Shown piece after piece: positions 34,230-46,981 of a stretch of DNA of 64,000 nucleotides. A program made the position numbers and the translations under genes. This DNA is from Datisca glomerata (Eukaryota; Streptophyta; Magnoliopsida; Cucurbitales; Datiscaceae), in assembly GCA_003255025.1 (NCBI GenBank), contig QANY01008257.1, positions 506,019 to 570,018 on the forward strand, in the 5' to 3' direction. Every line of letters begins with the position of its first letter. The first letter of the stretch is position 1. Under the pieces are notes generated by a model that did not search any database, was not told the DNA's origin, and worked only from the letters and a program-made list of their open reading frames with translations.

Positions 34230-35633
34230 TACCACCATGTTTGTCGGGCAACACACATGCTGAAAATTACTTTTTCTGTAGGCTTTCGTTATTGTATTTT
34301 CTTTTTTTATCATTTATACGTAGGTAGGGAACAATCAATGACAGTTTTGTTTTCCATTCTCTCATCTATACTCTGTTATTGTAAGTTTTGAATGGGCCAT
34401 TGAGAAATGAATTTCAAACACTAAGTGAAGTGGCATAGAGAAGAATAACTCTAGACCCAATTCGAAAACAAGGTGTATGCTCTAATCTGAATAACTAGGC
34501 CGAAATAAATGAATGACTTTAGATTTAGTTTTGCGATTTTATCAGTAAACTGTTAATATTCCGTTTGGTTTCTACAAAAGATTTTTTTCCTCACACTTGA
34601 AAATAAAGAGAAAAGAGAATGACAATGGCGATAGTATGAACGATTTTTGCGTGGTTTATATTTAATTAATTATGTTTACAATCAACCTCTATTTATAAGC
34701 ATTCCTTTGATTTACAAAAATCTAATCAATTCTCTCTAAGAACGAGATTATCATATTACTTGGATCATCCGAATATTCTTCTAGGATTGTGCTCATTAGC
34801 TTTAATCAACTCCAGCCGTTAGATCAAATCAACGGTTATGATTTAACTTTTCCCGTTTTGCCGCGGTGGCAGTCCTTGCATTTTCTTTTGATTGGTCCTC
34901 CTTTGTACACGTGGCAAGACAGGGATTTTATGCATGTTCATTTACCCCCGCTCAACGAAATTTCATCCGTTGAAGTGTAATGATAATAATTGATTGAAAA
35001 TCTATGACACGATTCTCCAAGCAATTTCTTGACAGTCCGCCATCAATGATGAATTATTTTTTCTTCATTTGTGGCTATTTCTCTTCTGCCTCTACGACTA
35101 AGGGTTTAATTGATTGAGTCTCCTACTTTTTGGCGTTTGCACAAATATGTAAACATAGATAGTATACAATAGTAATAATACAATTAATGAAACAAATAAG
35201 GAGTGTGTAAAAACGCTTCGTATTCTTTTTGGCAACTCTTTATGTTCTCGTTGTCAGTAATGACGCATTTATTCTCCAAATCTATCGTTAAAACTTCCCG
35301 TTTTTGGGAATGCACAGCACCGCCCACAAACCCTAATTTTGTCAAGATATGCTCATATTTCCTTTCCAATCATCACTTTCTCATTCGTCAGTAGTCACGA
35401 CAACTTACTCTTTTGCATCTCGCGAGTCACGCATTTTAATGATTGGACTTATACGCACGCCTTTTTGTTTATCTCATTTTGAAATTCTTGCATTCATTTA
35501 CAATGTTCTTTGGTGTCCGCGGCCTACTTAAGGGCCAATGTTCTTCATTTTCCCCACTCGTCATTTTTACCTCTGTAAGTTTCTTCTCTCCTTCTTCTTC
35601 TCTGTTAAATCTTTCTTTTGCTGGTTTTTGGGT
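34230..35633. other. Intergenic DNA, no gene seen
   Basis: No coding family or terminal repeats recognised. The last 250 bases before 35634 are pyrimidine-rich and may be the upstream or leader part of the gene-like element that follows. Confidence 0.5.
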
Positions 35634-37643
35634 GATGGAAGTTGAAACTCCCTTTAAGCCTCCCGTTCCCCAATTTAGGACTCCGTCTGAATTTAGGCAG
35701 TTCGTAGCCTCTCATCAAGATGCTTTTCCCTTAGATGTTCTTTGTGCACTAGGAGAGAGTAGAGGTAAGGGAGTTCTGTGTAGGCCTTCATACCAAATAA
35801 CCATGTGTCCCCTATACATTTCATTAAGTCTCAAACTTCCTTTCTCTCCATTTTTCTAGGAGTTTTTTTTATACCTTCGGCCTTGCCCCTTCTCAATTCA
35901 CCCCTAACTCTTATAGGGTATTCTTTTTCTTTAAAGCCATGAATAGGAGATATAAACTGGACCTAGGAATAGATGAAGTCCGATGTTGTTATATAGTTAA
36001 ACACTAAGGTGAGAGCTACTACCTTGCCCCTCGCCTGTCAGAGAGCAAACGGCCATTGATAACCGAGATCCCAAAGAGGGATAAAGACTGGGAATGAGAT
36101 ACAATTTTAGTTGGTGGGAACTGGGGTGATGATAGCCGCTTGATAATTTCCAAGGATTGGATAATTTTCAGTAAGTTGCCGGAGCTCCAGTTCCTCATTT
36201 TCTTTACTTTCTTTCTTGTATTTCCTTTTTTCTTTTATAATTTCCCGTTGATTAATGATCTTTCTACTCTTGCAGGCTACAGGAAAACCAAGAAGCCCTC
36301 TGCATCAAAAGTGGTCAAAGACAAGGTAACCGCTGCTTACTGTTGCCCAGAACAAAGGTGGCACGAATTACTTGACCCGAGGAGAGAAGTCAACGTTGCT
36401 TTCCCCCCGCTCCAGTTCCCATTGACACAACGCCTATTCTTTCGTCATCTGCTCCTTTACCAAGAGGTATCCCCATTCCTTCTTTTCGTTCAGTCTCTGT
36501 TTCTACCGTATCCAGCGCCTCTGTTTCTACAGACTCAGTGTGAGAAGAGGATGAGCAAGATAGTTTGATTCAGAGATTTACTGATATCATTGACATGTCA
36601 GAACGTATCCGCAGCAGTATCTTTGGTGTTTTCAAAGACGAAAGGAACGCCCACCCAAGCACGGGCGCATCCAACTTGTCCCAAGCTGCCCCCACTTCTT
36701 CTTCTCCCGTAGTTCCTCCTGCCCCTACTACTCCTTCTCACCTCGCTGCCCCTAGAGATGATTCTGTGCCGCGCTCAACTTCTCCTCCTCCTCCTTCAAA
36801 CTCTACTGGTTCTCAAGGAGGGAATGAAGAACCTACCTTCTGGAGATGAAGACAGTTTGTAGCTCCTCCTCCCTTTCCTGCCTCTATAAGCTTTCTGAAC
36901 GACCCCCATTCTGCACACATAGTAATTGCTCGCAACATGACCGTCGGTAATCAAATCTTCTCTTTGAGTCACAGTCTGATGAAGTAACGGGCATTACTTT
37001 TTCTTTTGATTCCAGGTCTTTTCCTTACTTCATTTCCCGTTTACTCATACTTCGTGATCTTTTTCTTTCAGGCCATTGTTTACCATAATTCTCTCAAGGA
37101 GTATTATCTCTCTTTGGAGCATGAGATGTTTAGTTGGAGGAAGAAAGTGGCCGACTTCCAGGGTGTGCTAGACCGTCTTCTTAATTATAATGGGCGATTG
37201 AAGAAGAATGAGTTGGAGCATCAAAGTGCCTTGGAAAAGTTTTCTCAGGAAGCAGCTACAGCAACAATTAGCACATAAGGCTTACATACTCCTTGAAGGC
37301 AGCCAAGGAGTCCTTGGAAGTAGCTGAGAAGTTTCTGGCCGAGTCTGAAGGAAAGTTGGCAGCAGTTGAGCTGTCCAAGACTCAAGGTGTAGAGAGGGAG
37401 AAACAGACTGGAGATGAATTCCAATCCTTGTTTGGTAAGGTAGATATGATGGTCTTCATCGTAGGCCATAGAGATGGCCTGGCAAAGACCCCTCCTTAGA
37501 TGTCTCTCTACGATCGTTCGGAAGCTCAAGCCGAGATCAATGCTTCTACAAAAGACACTGTTGTGAATGCTCTTGCTGCTGAAGCTACTGCGGCCAGTGC
37601 TTCTGATCTGGCTCCTAAAGCTTCTACTGAAGAAGAGAGTTAA
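35634..37643 (+). pseudogene. Degenerate gene-like element with gypsy-type transposase domain
   Basis: The coding trace starts MEVETPFKPPVPQF at 35634. After a frame break it continues with NRRYKLDLGIDEVRCCYIV (about 35942-35998), YYLAPRLSESKRPLITEIPK (about 36013-36075) and ILVGGNWG, a pattern like the putative gypsy-type transposase domain found in plant elements. Later segments are a Pro/Ser-rich linker (36640-36830) and a coiled-coil-like tail (about 37120-37450, KAAKESLEVAEKFLAESEGK) ending in EEES before TAA at 37641-37643. Intron-like joins (CTTGCAG at about 36270, CTTTCAG at about 37067) suggest it once had introns. Stops at about 36000, 36096 and 37497 make it a pseudogene. The family call is moderate only. 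Confidence 0.45.
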
Positions 37644-37864
37644 TTTCTTGTCACTTCTTGTACTGTCTTTTATCTTTTCTCACTCAATCATTTTAATATT
37701 CGACTGACATCAATGAAATGAACGCTTTGTTGAATTCTTGAACTCCTCGTTACCACTTCTTTCTCTTTTTCTTTTTTCAACTTTTTTTTGTTTTACATGT
37801 AACAATGCTAAACAATAATTACGATAATTTCAAGCAAGATAATTTTGAATTTCAACTTACTAGG

Positions 37865-38930
37865 TCCGTTCAAGGAGACTTTCCATTTCCCGTTCTGAAG
37901 GACTTTGTATTTTCAAAATTGACTAATCTGTCTTGAATGTTGGCCTTTCCTTTCGAAGAACTGGATAATTGTCAATTATCCGTTCTTGGAGACTTTGATT
38001 TCTCTTTCTTTTGTTAGTTTCTTTACTTTACTCTCCCGTTCTCAAAGATGCTCTTCTATTTACTTCTGAGAGTAGGACGTACGACTTGCCCGCTCTCAAG
38101 AACTTGTGCCCTTGTTTGTTTCGTTCATTTATGAGAGAAGGCTTTAGGGATTTCCTACTCCAAAGGACTTAGGCCAAGAGACCGCCGACCCTTGTTTGTT
38201 TTATTCATTTCTGAGAGGGGGACTTATGAATTTTCCGTTCCTAAAAACTTAGGCCAAAAGGCCTTTTGACCCTTGTTTGTTTTGTTTATTTTTTAGAGAG
38301 GGACATATGGGTTTCCCGCTCTTAAGGACTTAGGCCAAAAAGACCACCTACCCTTGTTTGTTTTGTTCATTTATGAGAGAAGGACTGATGGGTTACCTGC
38401 TCTCAAGGACTTAGGCCAAAAGACTGCCGACCCTTGTTTGTTTTGTTCATTTATGAGAGAAGGAGTTATGGGCTGCTCGCTCCCAAGGACTTAGGCCAAA
38501 AGACCGCCCACCCTTGTTTGTTTTGTTCATTTATGAGAGAAGGAGTTATGGGTTGCTCGCTGCCAAGGACATAGGCCAAAAGACCGCCGATCCTTGTTTG
38601 TTTTGTTCATTTTTCAGAGAGGAAATTATCGGTTGCCCGCTTCCAAAGACTTAGGCCAAAAGACTGCCGACCCTTATTTGTTTTGTTCATTTCTGAGAGA
38701 AGGACTTATGGGTTACCCGTTCTCAAGGACTTAGGCTAAAAGACCGCCGATCCTTGTTTGTTCTGTTCATTTTTAGAGAAGGACTTATGGGTTACCCGCT
38801 TTCAAGGACTTAGGCCAAAAGACCACCGTCACTTGTTTGTTTTGTTCCTTTCTAAGAGGAGGACTTAGGGGTTGCCCACTCTTAATGACTTAGGTCAAAA
38901 GACTACTGACCCTTGTTTGTTTTGCTAGGG
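37865..38930. repeat. 80-bp minisatellite, about 11 clear units plus diverged leading units
   Basis: The motif ACTTAGGCCAAAAGACCGCC plus CCCTTGTTTGTTTTGTTCAT and GAGAGAAGGACTTATGGGTT repeats with period 79-81 bp. CCCTTGTTTG-type anchors are at 38109, 38189, 38270, 38351, 38431, 38511, 38591, 38671, 38751, 38830 and 38910. Weaker units with the CCCGTTCTnAAGGACTTTG core extend left to about 37865. It starts about 220 bp after the stop of the gene-like element, so it may be part of that element's 3' region. Confidence 0.9.
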
Positions 38931-39207
38931 AAAAGAGAGAGAGAGAAGGTTGACACCAAGTATTTTATGTGAAAAACCCTTGCGGGAAAAAAACCACGAA
39001 AAAAATTTGATGGGAAAATTTGATGTTCATGATGGGAAAATCATTTATAAAAGATATGTGCTCTATCATATAATTCGTTGTTCACGAATGTAAAACCTCA
39101 CTATGATTAATTAAATTAGGAATCCTGATTAAAATAATGTGCTCTACCATATAATTTTCTTATTTTTTCAATTTGGTCTCAAAGAATGAAAAGGAAAAGT
39201 TATTTTT
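38931..39207. other. Spacer with ACCCTTGCGGGAAAAA motif
   Basis: Short spacer between the minisatellite and a TIR element. It holds AACCCTTGCGGGAAAAAAAC near 38975, a phrase I associate with LTRs of plant retroelements. That recollection is weak and no LTR partner is seen. Confidence 0.25.
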
Positions 39208-39656
39208 GACACCATTTGTAGTATACTTAAATGATGCAGACACCGCCGATAGTTTATTTAAATGATGTGAATGCCTATCTAGTTTGAAAAATGATACATA
39301 CATCTGTTTATGTTATGTTTCATTGATATAAAATCTAGAACCATTAAATTTTAAGTTAACACGGTTTAGTAAAATATAGTATCAAAATTACCCCTCAGTT
39401 TATTCTGAATTCTAAAAACGTTAAAATCAATTTCTTTTAACATTCAAACTAGAATTCACCTAAACCAGAAACAACTTGGGTCGGTTTTGTTTCGGGTTAG
39501 AAAAATTATTGGATCAGATTGATTATAGGAAAAATCTTATCTTTTTTACACCTAAACTAACATATTTTTAATAGAATAAACTTATTTATCATTTTTCAAA
39601 TCAGCAGGATGTTTGTGTCATTTAGACAAATCACAAAGGGTTGTCAGAAGAATTTT
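39208..39656. mobile_element. Possible small TIR element
   Basis: The two ends form a diverged inverted repeat about 70-100 bp long. It includes a perfect 14-bp arm (TTTGAAAAATGATA at 39293-39306, complement at 39587-39600) and TGACAcc...CTTAAATGA against TCATTTAGAC...TTGTCA nearer the edges. No coding sequence and no clear target duplication. Confidence 0.4.
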
Positions 39657-39753
39657 CTTTAAATAAAAATGTAAAAGTTGAGTTGGTGTGATGGTAAATA
39701 ATTCCCTCTACACTTATGTGATTGTGAAATGTTTTATTTTGTCAAAAAGATAT

Positions 39754-39984
39754 TCATTTCATAAAATCAGGCAACTGAGTCAATACGAACAGCTGACAAT
39801 GAGGAAACGGAATCTCCCCAAGAATAAAAGAACCTACACGAGAGGATAAATGAGCAAGTTCATGGACCACCACGTTTAGAGCCCTTCCAATAAACTTGAC
39901 AGAAATATGACTAAAAACTTGACCACAAGTAGACATATCAAACGAAACAGGACTTAAATCAGTTTCCCTGCAAATCATCTCCAC
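39754..39984 (-). pseudogene. LINE-type RNase H fragment
   Basis: The 76-codon minus-strand segment contains RALNVVVHELAHLSSRVGS, the pattern of the C-terminal part of plant non-LTR retroelement RNase H domains (the usual R-x-x-N-x-V-A-H-x-L-A block). Only the C-terminal end is present. Upstream sequence on the minus strand has stops. Confidence 0.5.
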
Positions 39985-39999
39985 TAATCATACGGATAA

Positions 40000-40550
40000 G
40001 CCAAAGAACATCCGAACACACTGAGGGAAGTACCATCGAATCATGCCCTAGTATTTAGCTCCATGTCAATGGTGAAGATAGATGAATAACTTCTCCATAT
40101 TTTACTTCTTTTTTGCACTTCTAATCATGTAAACCTCCAATTACATTTTTAGCTTTCGCGGTGCACATACTGACTTTTCTGATGGTGTCTTTTCAGATTT
40201 CACCATACCCTCAGACTGATTTTTCAGTTTATTTATCCTTCTCTTTTTTTATTAATTAGTTTTCACCTAACCAAGTTTGTGCTTATGAGTTGTTTCAAGA
40301 GTAATTAATGATATTTTTTATATGCATTAGAATTAAACAGAATAAGAAATAATGGAAATAACTGGAAGACAAAGTATATATGTTTGACAACTGAAAAAAA
40401 CTCTTTATTTATGAGGAATGAATAATATTTACAAACAACGATTTGGAAAAATTAGGGAATAAGAATTTCTTCAGTATTCGAGACAACTCTTTTGAAAACA
40501 ATTTTTTCCCAACTTTACCGTTCCCATACCTAGAGCAATCAAACGAAGTA
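40000..40550. other. AT-rich spacer, no gene seen
   Basis: Sequence between the LINE scrap and the gypsy pol remnant. It could include the 3' part of the gypsy element, but no LTR was recognised. Confidence 0.4.
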
Positions 40551-40554
40551 CTTC

Positions 40555-43500
40555 TTAACTACATCAAAATTAACTGCATGCGGTAAATCATATCCATCTA
40601 TGTTTGTTAAAATGAGAGCCCCTCCCGAAAAGGCCTTCTTGACTATGAAATATCGTTCGTAATTTAGGATCCATTTCCCATGATAATCTTTTTTATATGG
40701 AAGTATCTTTTTTTAACATCAAATCTCATTCTTAGAAACATCAGGGATGCAACATTTTGTCATATGCGTGTATCATTTTTATTTGATATAATTTCCCCTA
40801 CATAATATAGTCAATTCTATTTTTCTCGATGAAATTCGATTGCTCATATCGTGCTTGGACCAACTCTGCCTATTCTAATTTCACATCCATTAAGACTCTG
40901 AGGGAGGGAGTTTTAGTCTCGATTGGAAGAACCGCTTCCAACTGTATACGGAAGAGAATGGCATTGCCCCAGATGAAGTTCATATTGATGTGCGGTACCC
41001 ATGTAGTGGGAAAGGGAGCATCTCATACCAATATTTATAAACTTCTATCATCTTCTCTATGATCTTTTATATGTTCTTATTAGATACGTCCACTATTCAT
41101 TCATCTTTGGACGATAAGGAGATGGATTATAATGCTTATTTTTTAATTTTTCACATAATTTTTTCATCATCTTGTTATTTAAATTTGTCCTGTTATCTGT
41201 GATGATCCTTTTAGGTAGACTATATCAGCGAATTCTCCTTTTTAAGGAACTTAAAAACTGCAATTCTGGTTACGCTCCAATAAGAACTCGCCTCCACCCA
41301 TGTGGTAAAGTAATCTAGAGAGACCAAAATGAAACGATGTCCGTTAGAGGCCTTTGTGTGATTGGACCAATGGCGTCCATAACCCATATAGAGAACGGCC
41401 AACGTTCAACCATGACATGTAAAGGGGATGCTGGTACGTGAATTTTATCCGTATAAATTTGATATTTATGAGATCTCTTGGCGTACTTGATGTAATCTGA
41501 CGCTAGAGGCAACCAATAATTGCCTACTCTCAAGATTTGTTTAGCCATCATATGACCATAAGCATGGACACCACAAATTCCTTTATGAAATTCTTCTATG
41601 ATTTGATTCGCTGCCCTTGTATCAACATATATGAAAAGTACCATATCGTGGTTTGTTTTGTATAATATTTCACCATTAAAAAAACCCATAGATAATCTTC
41701 TAATAGTGTGTTTATCATTCTCGGAAGCTTTGGATGGAAATTCCCCATTCTTTATATACTACTTGATATCGTAATACCATGGTCTTGCATCTGGCTCTTC
41801 TTTAACGCTTCTACAATGAGCAAGAAAATCTCGCTTCTCAATTTTTTTGGCTTGAACTTCTTCGTTATAGTTTGTAGAAAACATAAACGCTAGAGTTTCC
41901 AGTGCATATGCCATTTGATTATTCTCCCTTGGTATATTGTCAAATGAGATCATTTCAAATTTTGACTTAAATTGGTCACATGTTTGTTATAAGCTATCAA
42001 CTTGGAGTCTCTAGCTTCCCATTCCCCATTTAGTTGTCATATCCCCAACAGTAAATATCTGTGCACTAAAAGTTTTCTTATCTTTATATCACGAGCCAGT
42101 TGAACACCCATGGAACATGATTCTTATTCTGACACATTATTTGTACAGTCAAATCATAGTTTTGCTATGAATGAAAAAAACTTTCCCCCAGGAGATATGG
42201 GGATCGTCTCAATTCCATGTCCTACATCGTTAGATGCGCCATCAAATAACATTGTCCACAATTATGGATCCATAGATTCTTCTTCATTTTATAATACGAC
42301 TAAGACATTCTCATCAAGAAAATCAATTTCATAGGCTCAAAATCTTGCACTGGTTGATCTGCCATAAATCAGCAAAAGCACTTCATTTTATTCACTTTCT
42401 CGAGACATAGAGAATATCATATTTTGTGCCAAAAACTTATCATTTGAAAATCCTCCAGAAAGCGATGACTTTTAAAAAATATAATTTATTGGATCCATCT
42501 TCGAAATTAACCAAGTAGTGTAGTAGAATAATTAACCTCGTAATTTATGAACTTTTTGCTTAAATAGTATATTACTCATTCCTTCTTTCCAGAGGTGTTA
42601 TGCTGACAAAGTACACAACTCATGGATTTTTCTGCTACTATCAGATACAAAATGAGTGGCCACCCTGAAGTCAGAGGAACAAGTATAGGTAATTTTTGTA
42701 AGTATTGATTGATATTCTCAATGTCATTTTGGAAATAATCATTCCATTCTTCTGTATCACTTTTGCGGAGAAGTTTAAAGATATGTTCACAAGTAGCAGT
42801 TAGCTGTGAGATGAACAGAGCTATATAATTTAATCTCTCCACTAACCCTCTAACTTCTTTTTGAGTTTGAGGTGGTGGCATATCGGTGATGGCTTGAACC
42901 TTGTCGGGGTCAACTTTTATTTCTTACTCGCTCACGACAAAGCCAAGTAGTTTCCCAGAAGATGTCACAAATGTAAACTTTGTTGGGTTAAGCTTTAAGT
43001 GGACTTTCTCAACCATTCAAAATCACAAAGAGTGATAATGTGATCTTCCCCTTGATGATATTTGATGATCATATCATCTACATACACTTCGATTTCTTTA
43101 TACATCATATCATGAAACAGTACTACCATTTGTTGTTGATAGGTAGCTCTTACCTTGGTTAGACCAAATAGCATAACCTTATAGCAAAATGTACCCTATA
43201 AAGTTATCAAATTGGTATTTTCACTGTCTTCGGGAGCCATTTTGATTTGGTTATACCCCGAAAAACCATCTATAAAAGAGAAGGTTGAATGCCCTGTAAT
43301 GTTATCTACTAAGACATCGATATGGGGTGATGAAAAATTATCCTCAGGACTAGCCCGATTTAAATGTCTCTAATCGATGAAAATTCTTACTTTCCCATTT
43401 TTTTCGGCACTAGGACTATGTTAGCAACCCATTTAAGGTATTTTGCTCATACCAGAAAACCTACATCTACTTGCTTTTTGACTTCTTTCTTGATCTGTAC

Positions 43501-43990
43501 CAGCATGTTTGGTTTTATTTTCAACTTTCGAGTCCTTTTCTTGGCTTGTATCACTTTTTATCATCACCTTTTCCATCATCTGAGATGCTTTTGATAGGCT
43601 TGGCGTTGGAGCAAATTTCCCATAAAAAATAAATGTGGTGTTCACAATCTCAAATGATCGAAATGAACACTACAATGCTTCTTCTACCCCCTCAACATAT
43701 GGCATGGTGGCCGGCTTGGATACTGATAAATCTTCTTCCCCATATATAAAAATGAGTGTATGATCTACTATAAATTTCAACATCTCATGTAAGGAAGACG
43801 GTATACTTCCCCAGCAGAGTGAATCCATGACCTACCCAAAAGAAAACTGTATGCTGGAGTTATGTCCATCACTTGAAAAATAATATCGAATATGCATTGT
43901 TTGATTCAAATTGGTAACTCTATACCATTGATTACTTCTCTTCAGGGACCGTCGAATGAACTTACTATCATCCATCTTGGTCGCATATGT
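40555..43990 (-). pseudogene. Ty3/gypsy (Tat/Ogre-like) pol remnant: protease, RT, RNase H, integrase
   Basis: Minus-strand order, from high to low coordinates: protease-proximal region (about 43990-43620; GEEDLSVSKPATMPY near 43735, FEIVNTTFIF near 43650-43620); reverse transcriptase with EVYVDDMIIK near 43090-43060; thumb/RNase H boundary (KEVRGLVERLNYIA, 42860-42815); RNase H end (PRENNQMAYALETLA near 41930); integrase (GVHAYGHMMAKQILRVGNYW near 41570-41510, PFSIWVMDAIGPI near 41390); integrase C-terminal region (about 40705-40555, YDLPHAVNFDVVKKYF). The PR-RT-RH-IN order is Ty3/gypsy; the integrase wording resembles Tat/Ogre elements. Many stops. The left and right LTRs were not found. 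Confidence 0.75.
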
Positions 43991-44044
43991 GTCACGTCCA
44001 CATGGAGAAAAAATATTATATATTTTTTTAAAAAAAATTGAGCA

Positions 44045-44619
44045 AAGTTTTCCAATACATTAAAATTAAAATCTTGTAAAGAAATACACAAAAAGCTAAC
44101 TATAAGAACTAAACTAGAGAAACTCAGACTAAAGAAATAAAAGAATAGTTTAACTCGTCCCCCAAACTTAAACTTAGCAGTGTCCTCACTACTACTATCC
44201 ATTCAAAACCAAAAATTTTAGAAACCACCAATTCAACGAGACCAAATAAAGCTAAGCAGACAACATATAAAAAGAGACAAAGCAAAAATAAATAGGGAAG
44301 AGAAAAGTCACTCCCTTTACTGCTGCAACAGGTTTCTGCAGCAATCCACTAATGCTTAATGTTTGGATGAACTCCTCCAGCCACCTCTACCTTTGGAGGT
44401 TGTTTTGAGTTCTAAGAGCTTCCTTTTGGAAGAGTCAATCTCTAACTGGAGTTGTTCCTCTATCTCATTCTCCATTGGATCTACTTTCATTTTCTTTTTG
44501 GAGCTCTTTGAGGCTCCAGCAGCTATAACATCGGCTTCTTCTCAGATGCTTTGCCTTTTTCCTTTGTCTTGGGTGATTCTAACTTCTCTAATGTTTGAAC
44601 TTTCAGGCTGGGTGTGAAT
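44045..44619 (-). pseudogene. Athila-like 3' (env-like) region, distal half, cut off by Copia insertion
   Basis: On the minus strand a Lys/Glu-rich segment (44617-44363) ends an env-like ORF, followed by a non-coding stretch with CCCCCAAACTTAAAC near 44160. The whole block matches 60370-60990. Its upstream half continues at 54901 on the far side of the Copia element, as shown by the shared 5-bp target duplication. It abuts the Tat/Ogre-like remnant at about 44000-44045. Confidence 0.65.
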
Positions 44620-46967
44620 TGTTGGGGGTAAACCCCTCAAAGCATGTGTATTGATATTTTAATATCAAATTTAAATGAAATACATTTTTCTTATAATTGT
44701 TCTTTTAAATTATTATTGAATAATTTATGCAAATATCTAAAAATTTCGTATTCATTAATGAGACTACGATATTATATTTGTACGAGAGAATTAATCATAG
44801 ATAATGAATAAAATTGTCAACAACATATTAATGTTTGAAATCTTTAATGAATGATTGCTAGTACAATTCACTAAGTATTATGAATGTATGTGATCGAGAT
44901 CTGGATCATTGATGTGGATAGACATATTAGTAAATGAACTTTATATAACAATATTATATATAATATGACCGACGTGAATTAATATCTTTATTAACTTACC
45001 ATTTATCATAAAGATTTAATACACATCAATCTAATTATCATATGTCGACCAATCTGAATTTTGAGTGGTTGTGAAACCCTATACATGTCTACTGGATCTT
45101 TCAATTCACTCGTAAAGCTTCCTTTGTAAAATAAAGTAGTGACTTTTATTTTGGAGATTCAGTGATACAGAGAACTAGGAACACGATCTTACAGGATTTG
45201 GAATCCAAGCTTTCCTAACGGCTCGTATATTGGTTCCTTTAAGTGTTGATGCTAGAACTGAATGGTTATTGAGATCAAATTTATGATTATAAATTAATTA
45301 GTCATTCACTAATGAATTAATGGTACTTAAGGATCAAGAGGTAATTAGAAGGGTAGAACGGTAATTTTGATCGGCTCTAATTTACAGACCAATGATTCGA
45401 GAACAGAACTATGTGAAATGATTATATCATTGGACTACACGAGAAAACTCTGTAAATACATTTTATAATCTCTAATAGTGTAATTTCATATTTATAGTGG
45501 AGTAATAATGAAATTAATAAATAATATTATTTAATTAAAGAGTTTAATTATTAATCTGGTTTATTAGAGCTTAGGATTTTCGGTCATTGGTGCCCGAGTC
45601 ACCTCTGTACTGCATAGTCTATGGTGTGAATATTTCAGGACATGGGAAAATGACTCACTTGTAAAAAAAATTTATTTTGGGGAAAGTACATAATTATAAG
45701 ATAATTATGTATGATTAATTAATTAAGAATTAATTAATTAAATTATTTATATTAATTTTTGGAAATTATATATAAATAATTATATCGATTAATATTTTAA
45801 TTATTGATAAGTGAGACAGTATATCTAATTTATGAAATTAGATAATGTTAAATTATTATTAGATACTTATTCAAAATTTAAATCGACTAGATATGTTATT
45901 TGTGAACTAACAGATAAGCTAGTTGATAGAGATAATCAGATAAGTTAATTTTGAATTAACCGATATGTGAATATTTATTTGATTAAAATTAATATTTAAT
46001 TTACAGAAATTACCATGTGTCAATCACTGATTGAGAATTAAATATTATTTTTAATTTATCCTTAAAAATCTAATGAGCCTAGATATTATATATATATAGA
46101 TATATATTATTCCAATGGCTTTAGGGTTGGTTGCATAAGTTGAGAACAGTTGGTCAAAGTGTTGAGAACACAATGAGGATGAAAACTCTCTCTGTAATTA
46201 AAAGTTAATAAAAAGTTCTGAAGAATAATCAACATATTCTCTTAGAGGATTGTCTTACAAAATTAATTATTCTCATTAAATCTATAGATCTCATATGTTG
46301 AGCACATCTAAAGATAGAAAAAATATCTTCGAATTATTCTACGTGCTCACACACGTCCTAGTCTGTTTAAGGATTGGCTTGGAAGATCTTGGTGTGAATT
46401 TCGAAGTCCGTTGTTTGTGGAAACGCATGACCGTTTTCATATATGATTCCTATCTATGTATGTCGATGTTAAGCCACCTGATCTTGGTGTGAATTTCAAA
46501 ATATCTCTTTCTCCACCTGATCGTTTTCATACATGATTCCTATCTATTTTACAGTGTGGAAACGCATGATCATTTTTAATTAAAACTAATCTCTATAAAT
46601 ATCATTTAAAAATATTGAATTTGACTTAGTCAAAAAATAATTTATTTACTTGGTCAAACTTAGGTCAAACCTAATTAATTAAATCCAAAAAATTAAAAAT
46701 TAAAAATTAATTTTAAAAATTACATTAGTTTCAAAATTTAAAAGATAAAAGATAGAGTTACAGTTTTCATATATGATTCCTATCTATGTATGTCTTAAAA
46801 TTAATATATAAATATATAATGAATCCTGATTGGAAAGAGTTTTTCAATAAAAAGTTTTTATTTTGAAAACCGTTGCGTCGCATTATTTTCTTCTATAAAA
46901 AGATTCATTTTTAATAAATTTTAAAAGCCCCATGCTTCTGGCGCAAGAGTACCACATTTTCAACAAT
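44620..46967 (+). repeat. 5' LTR of nested Copia (2,348 bp)
   Basis: It aligns with 52671-54900 over most of its length. It differs by a scrambled insertion at about 46465-46795 that contains sequence inverted relative to 47530-47860 and a 32-bp perfect direct repeat at its borders (46433-46464 and 46763-46794). It lacks the GC-rich block found in the 3' LTR at 54075-54270. Confidence 0.85.
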
Positions 46968-46969
46968 TG

Positions 46970-46981
46970 GTATTAGAGGAG
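46970..46981 (+). other. Primer-binding site of nested Copia
   Basis: TGGTATTAGAGG lies two bases after the 5' LTR end. It differs at one or two positions from the initiator-tRNA-Met complement commonly used by plant Copia elements. Confidence 0.7.

Noticed and set aside
36140..36568. 142-codon frame with apparent membrane segment (FFTFFLVFPFFFYNF)
   Set aside because: The hydrophobic run is a T-rich intron-like stretch ending in CTTGCAG, translated by chance between coding parts of the degenerate element.
38040..38930. 80-bp array as a CRISPR array
   Set aside because: Whole units are repeated without unique spacers, and this is a plant genome; it is a minisatellite.
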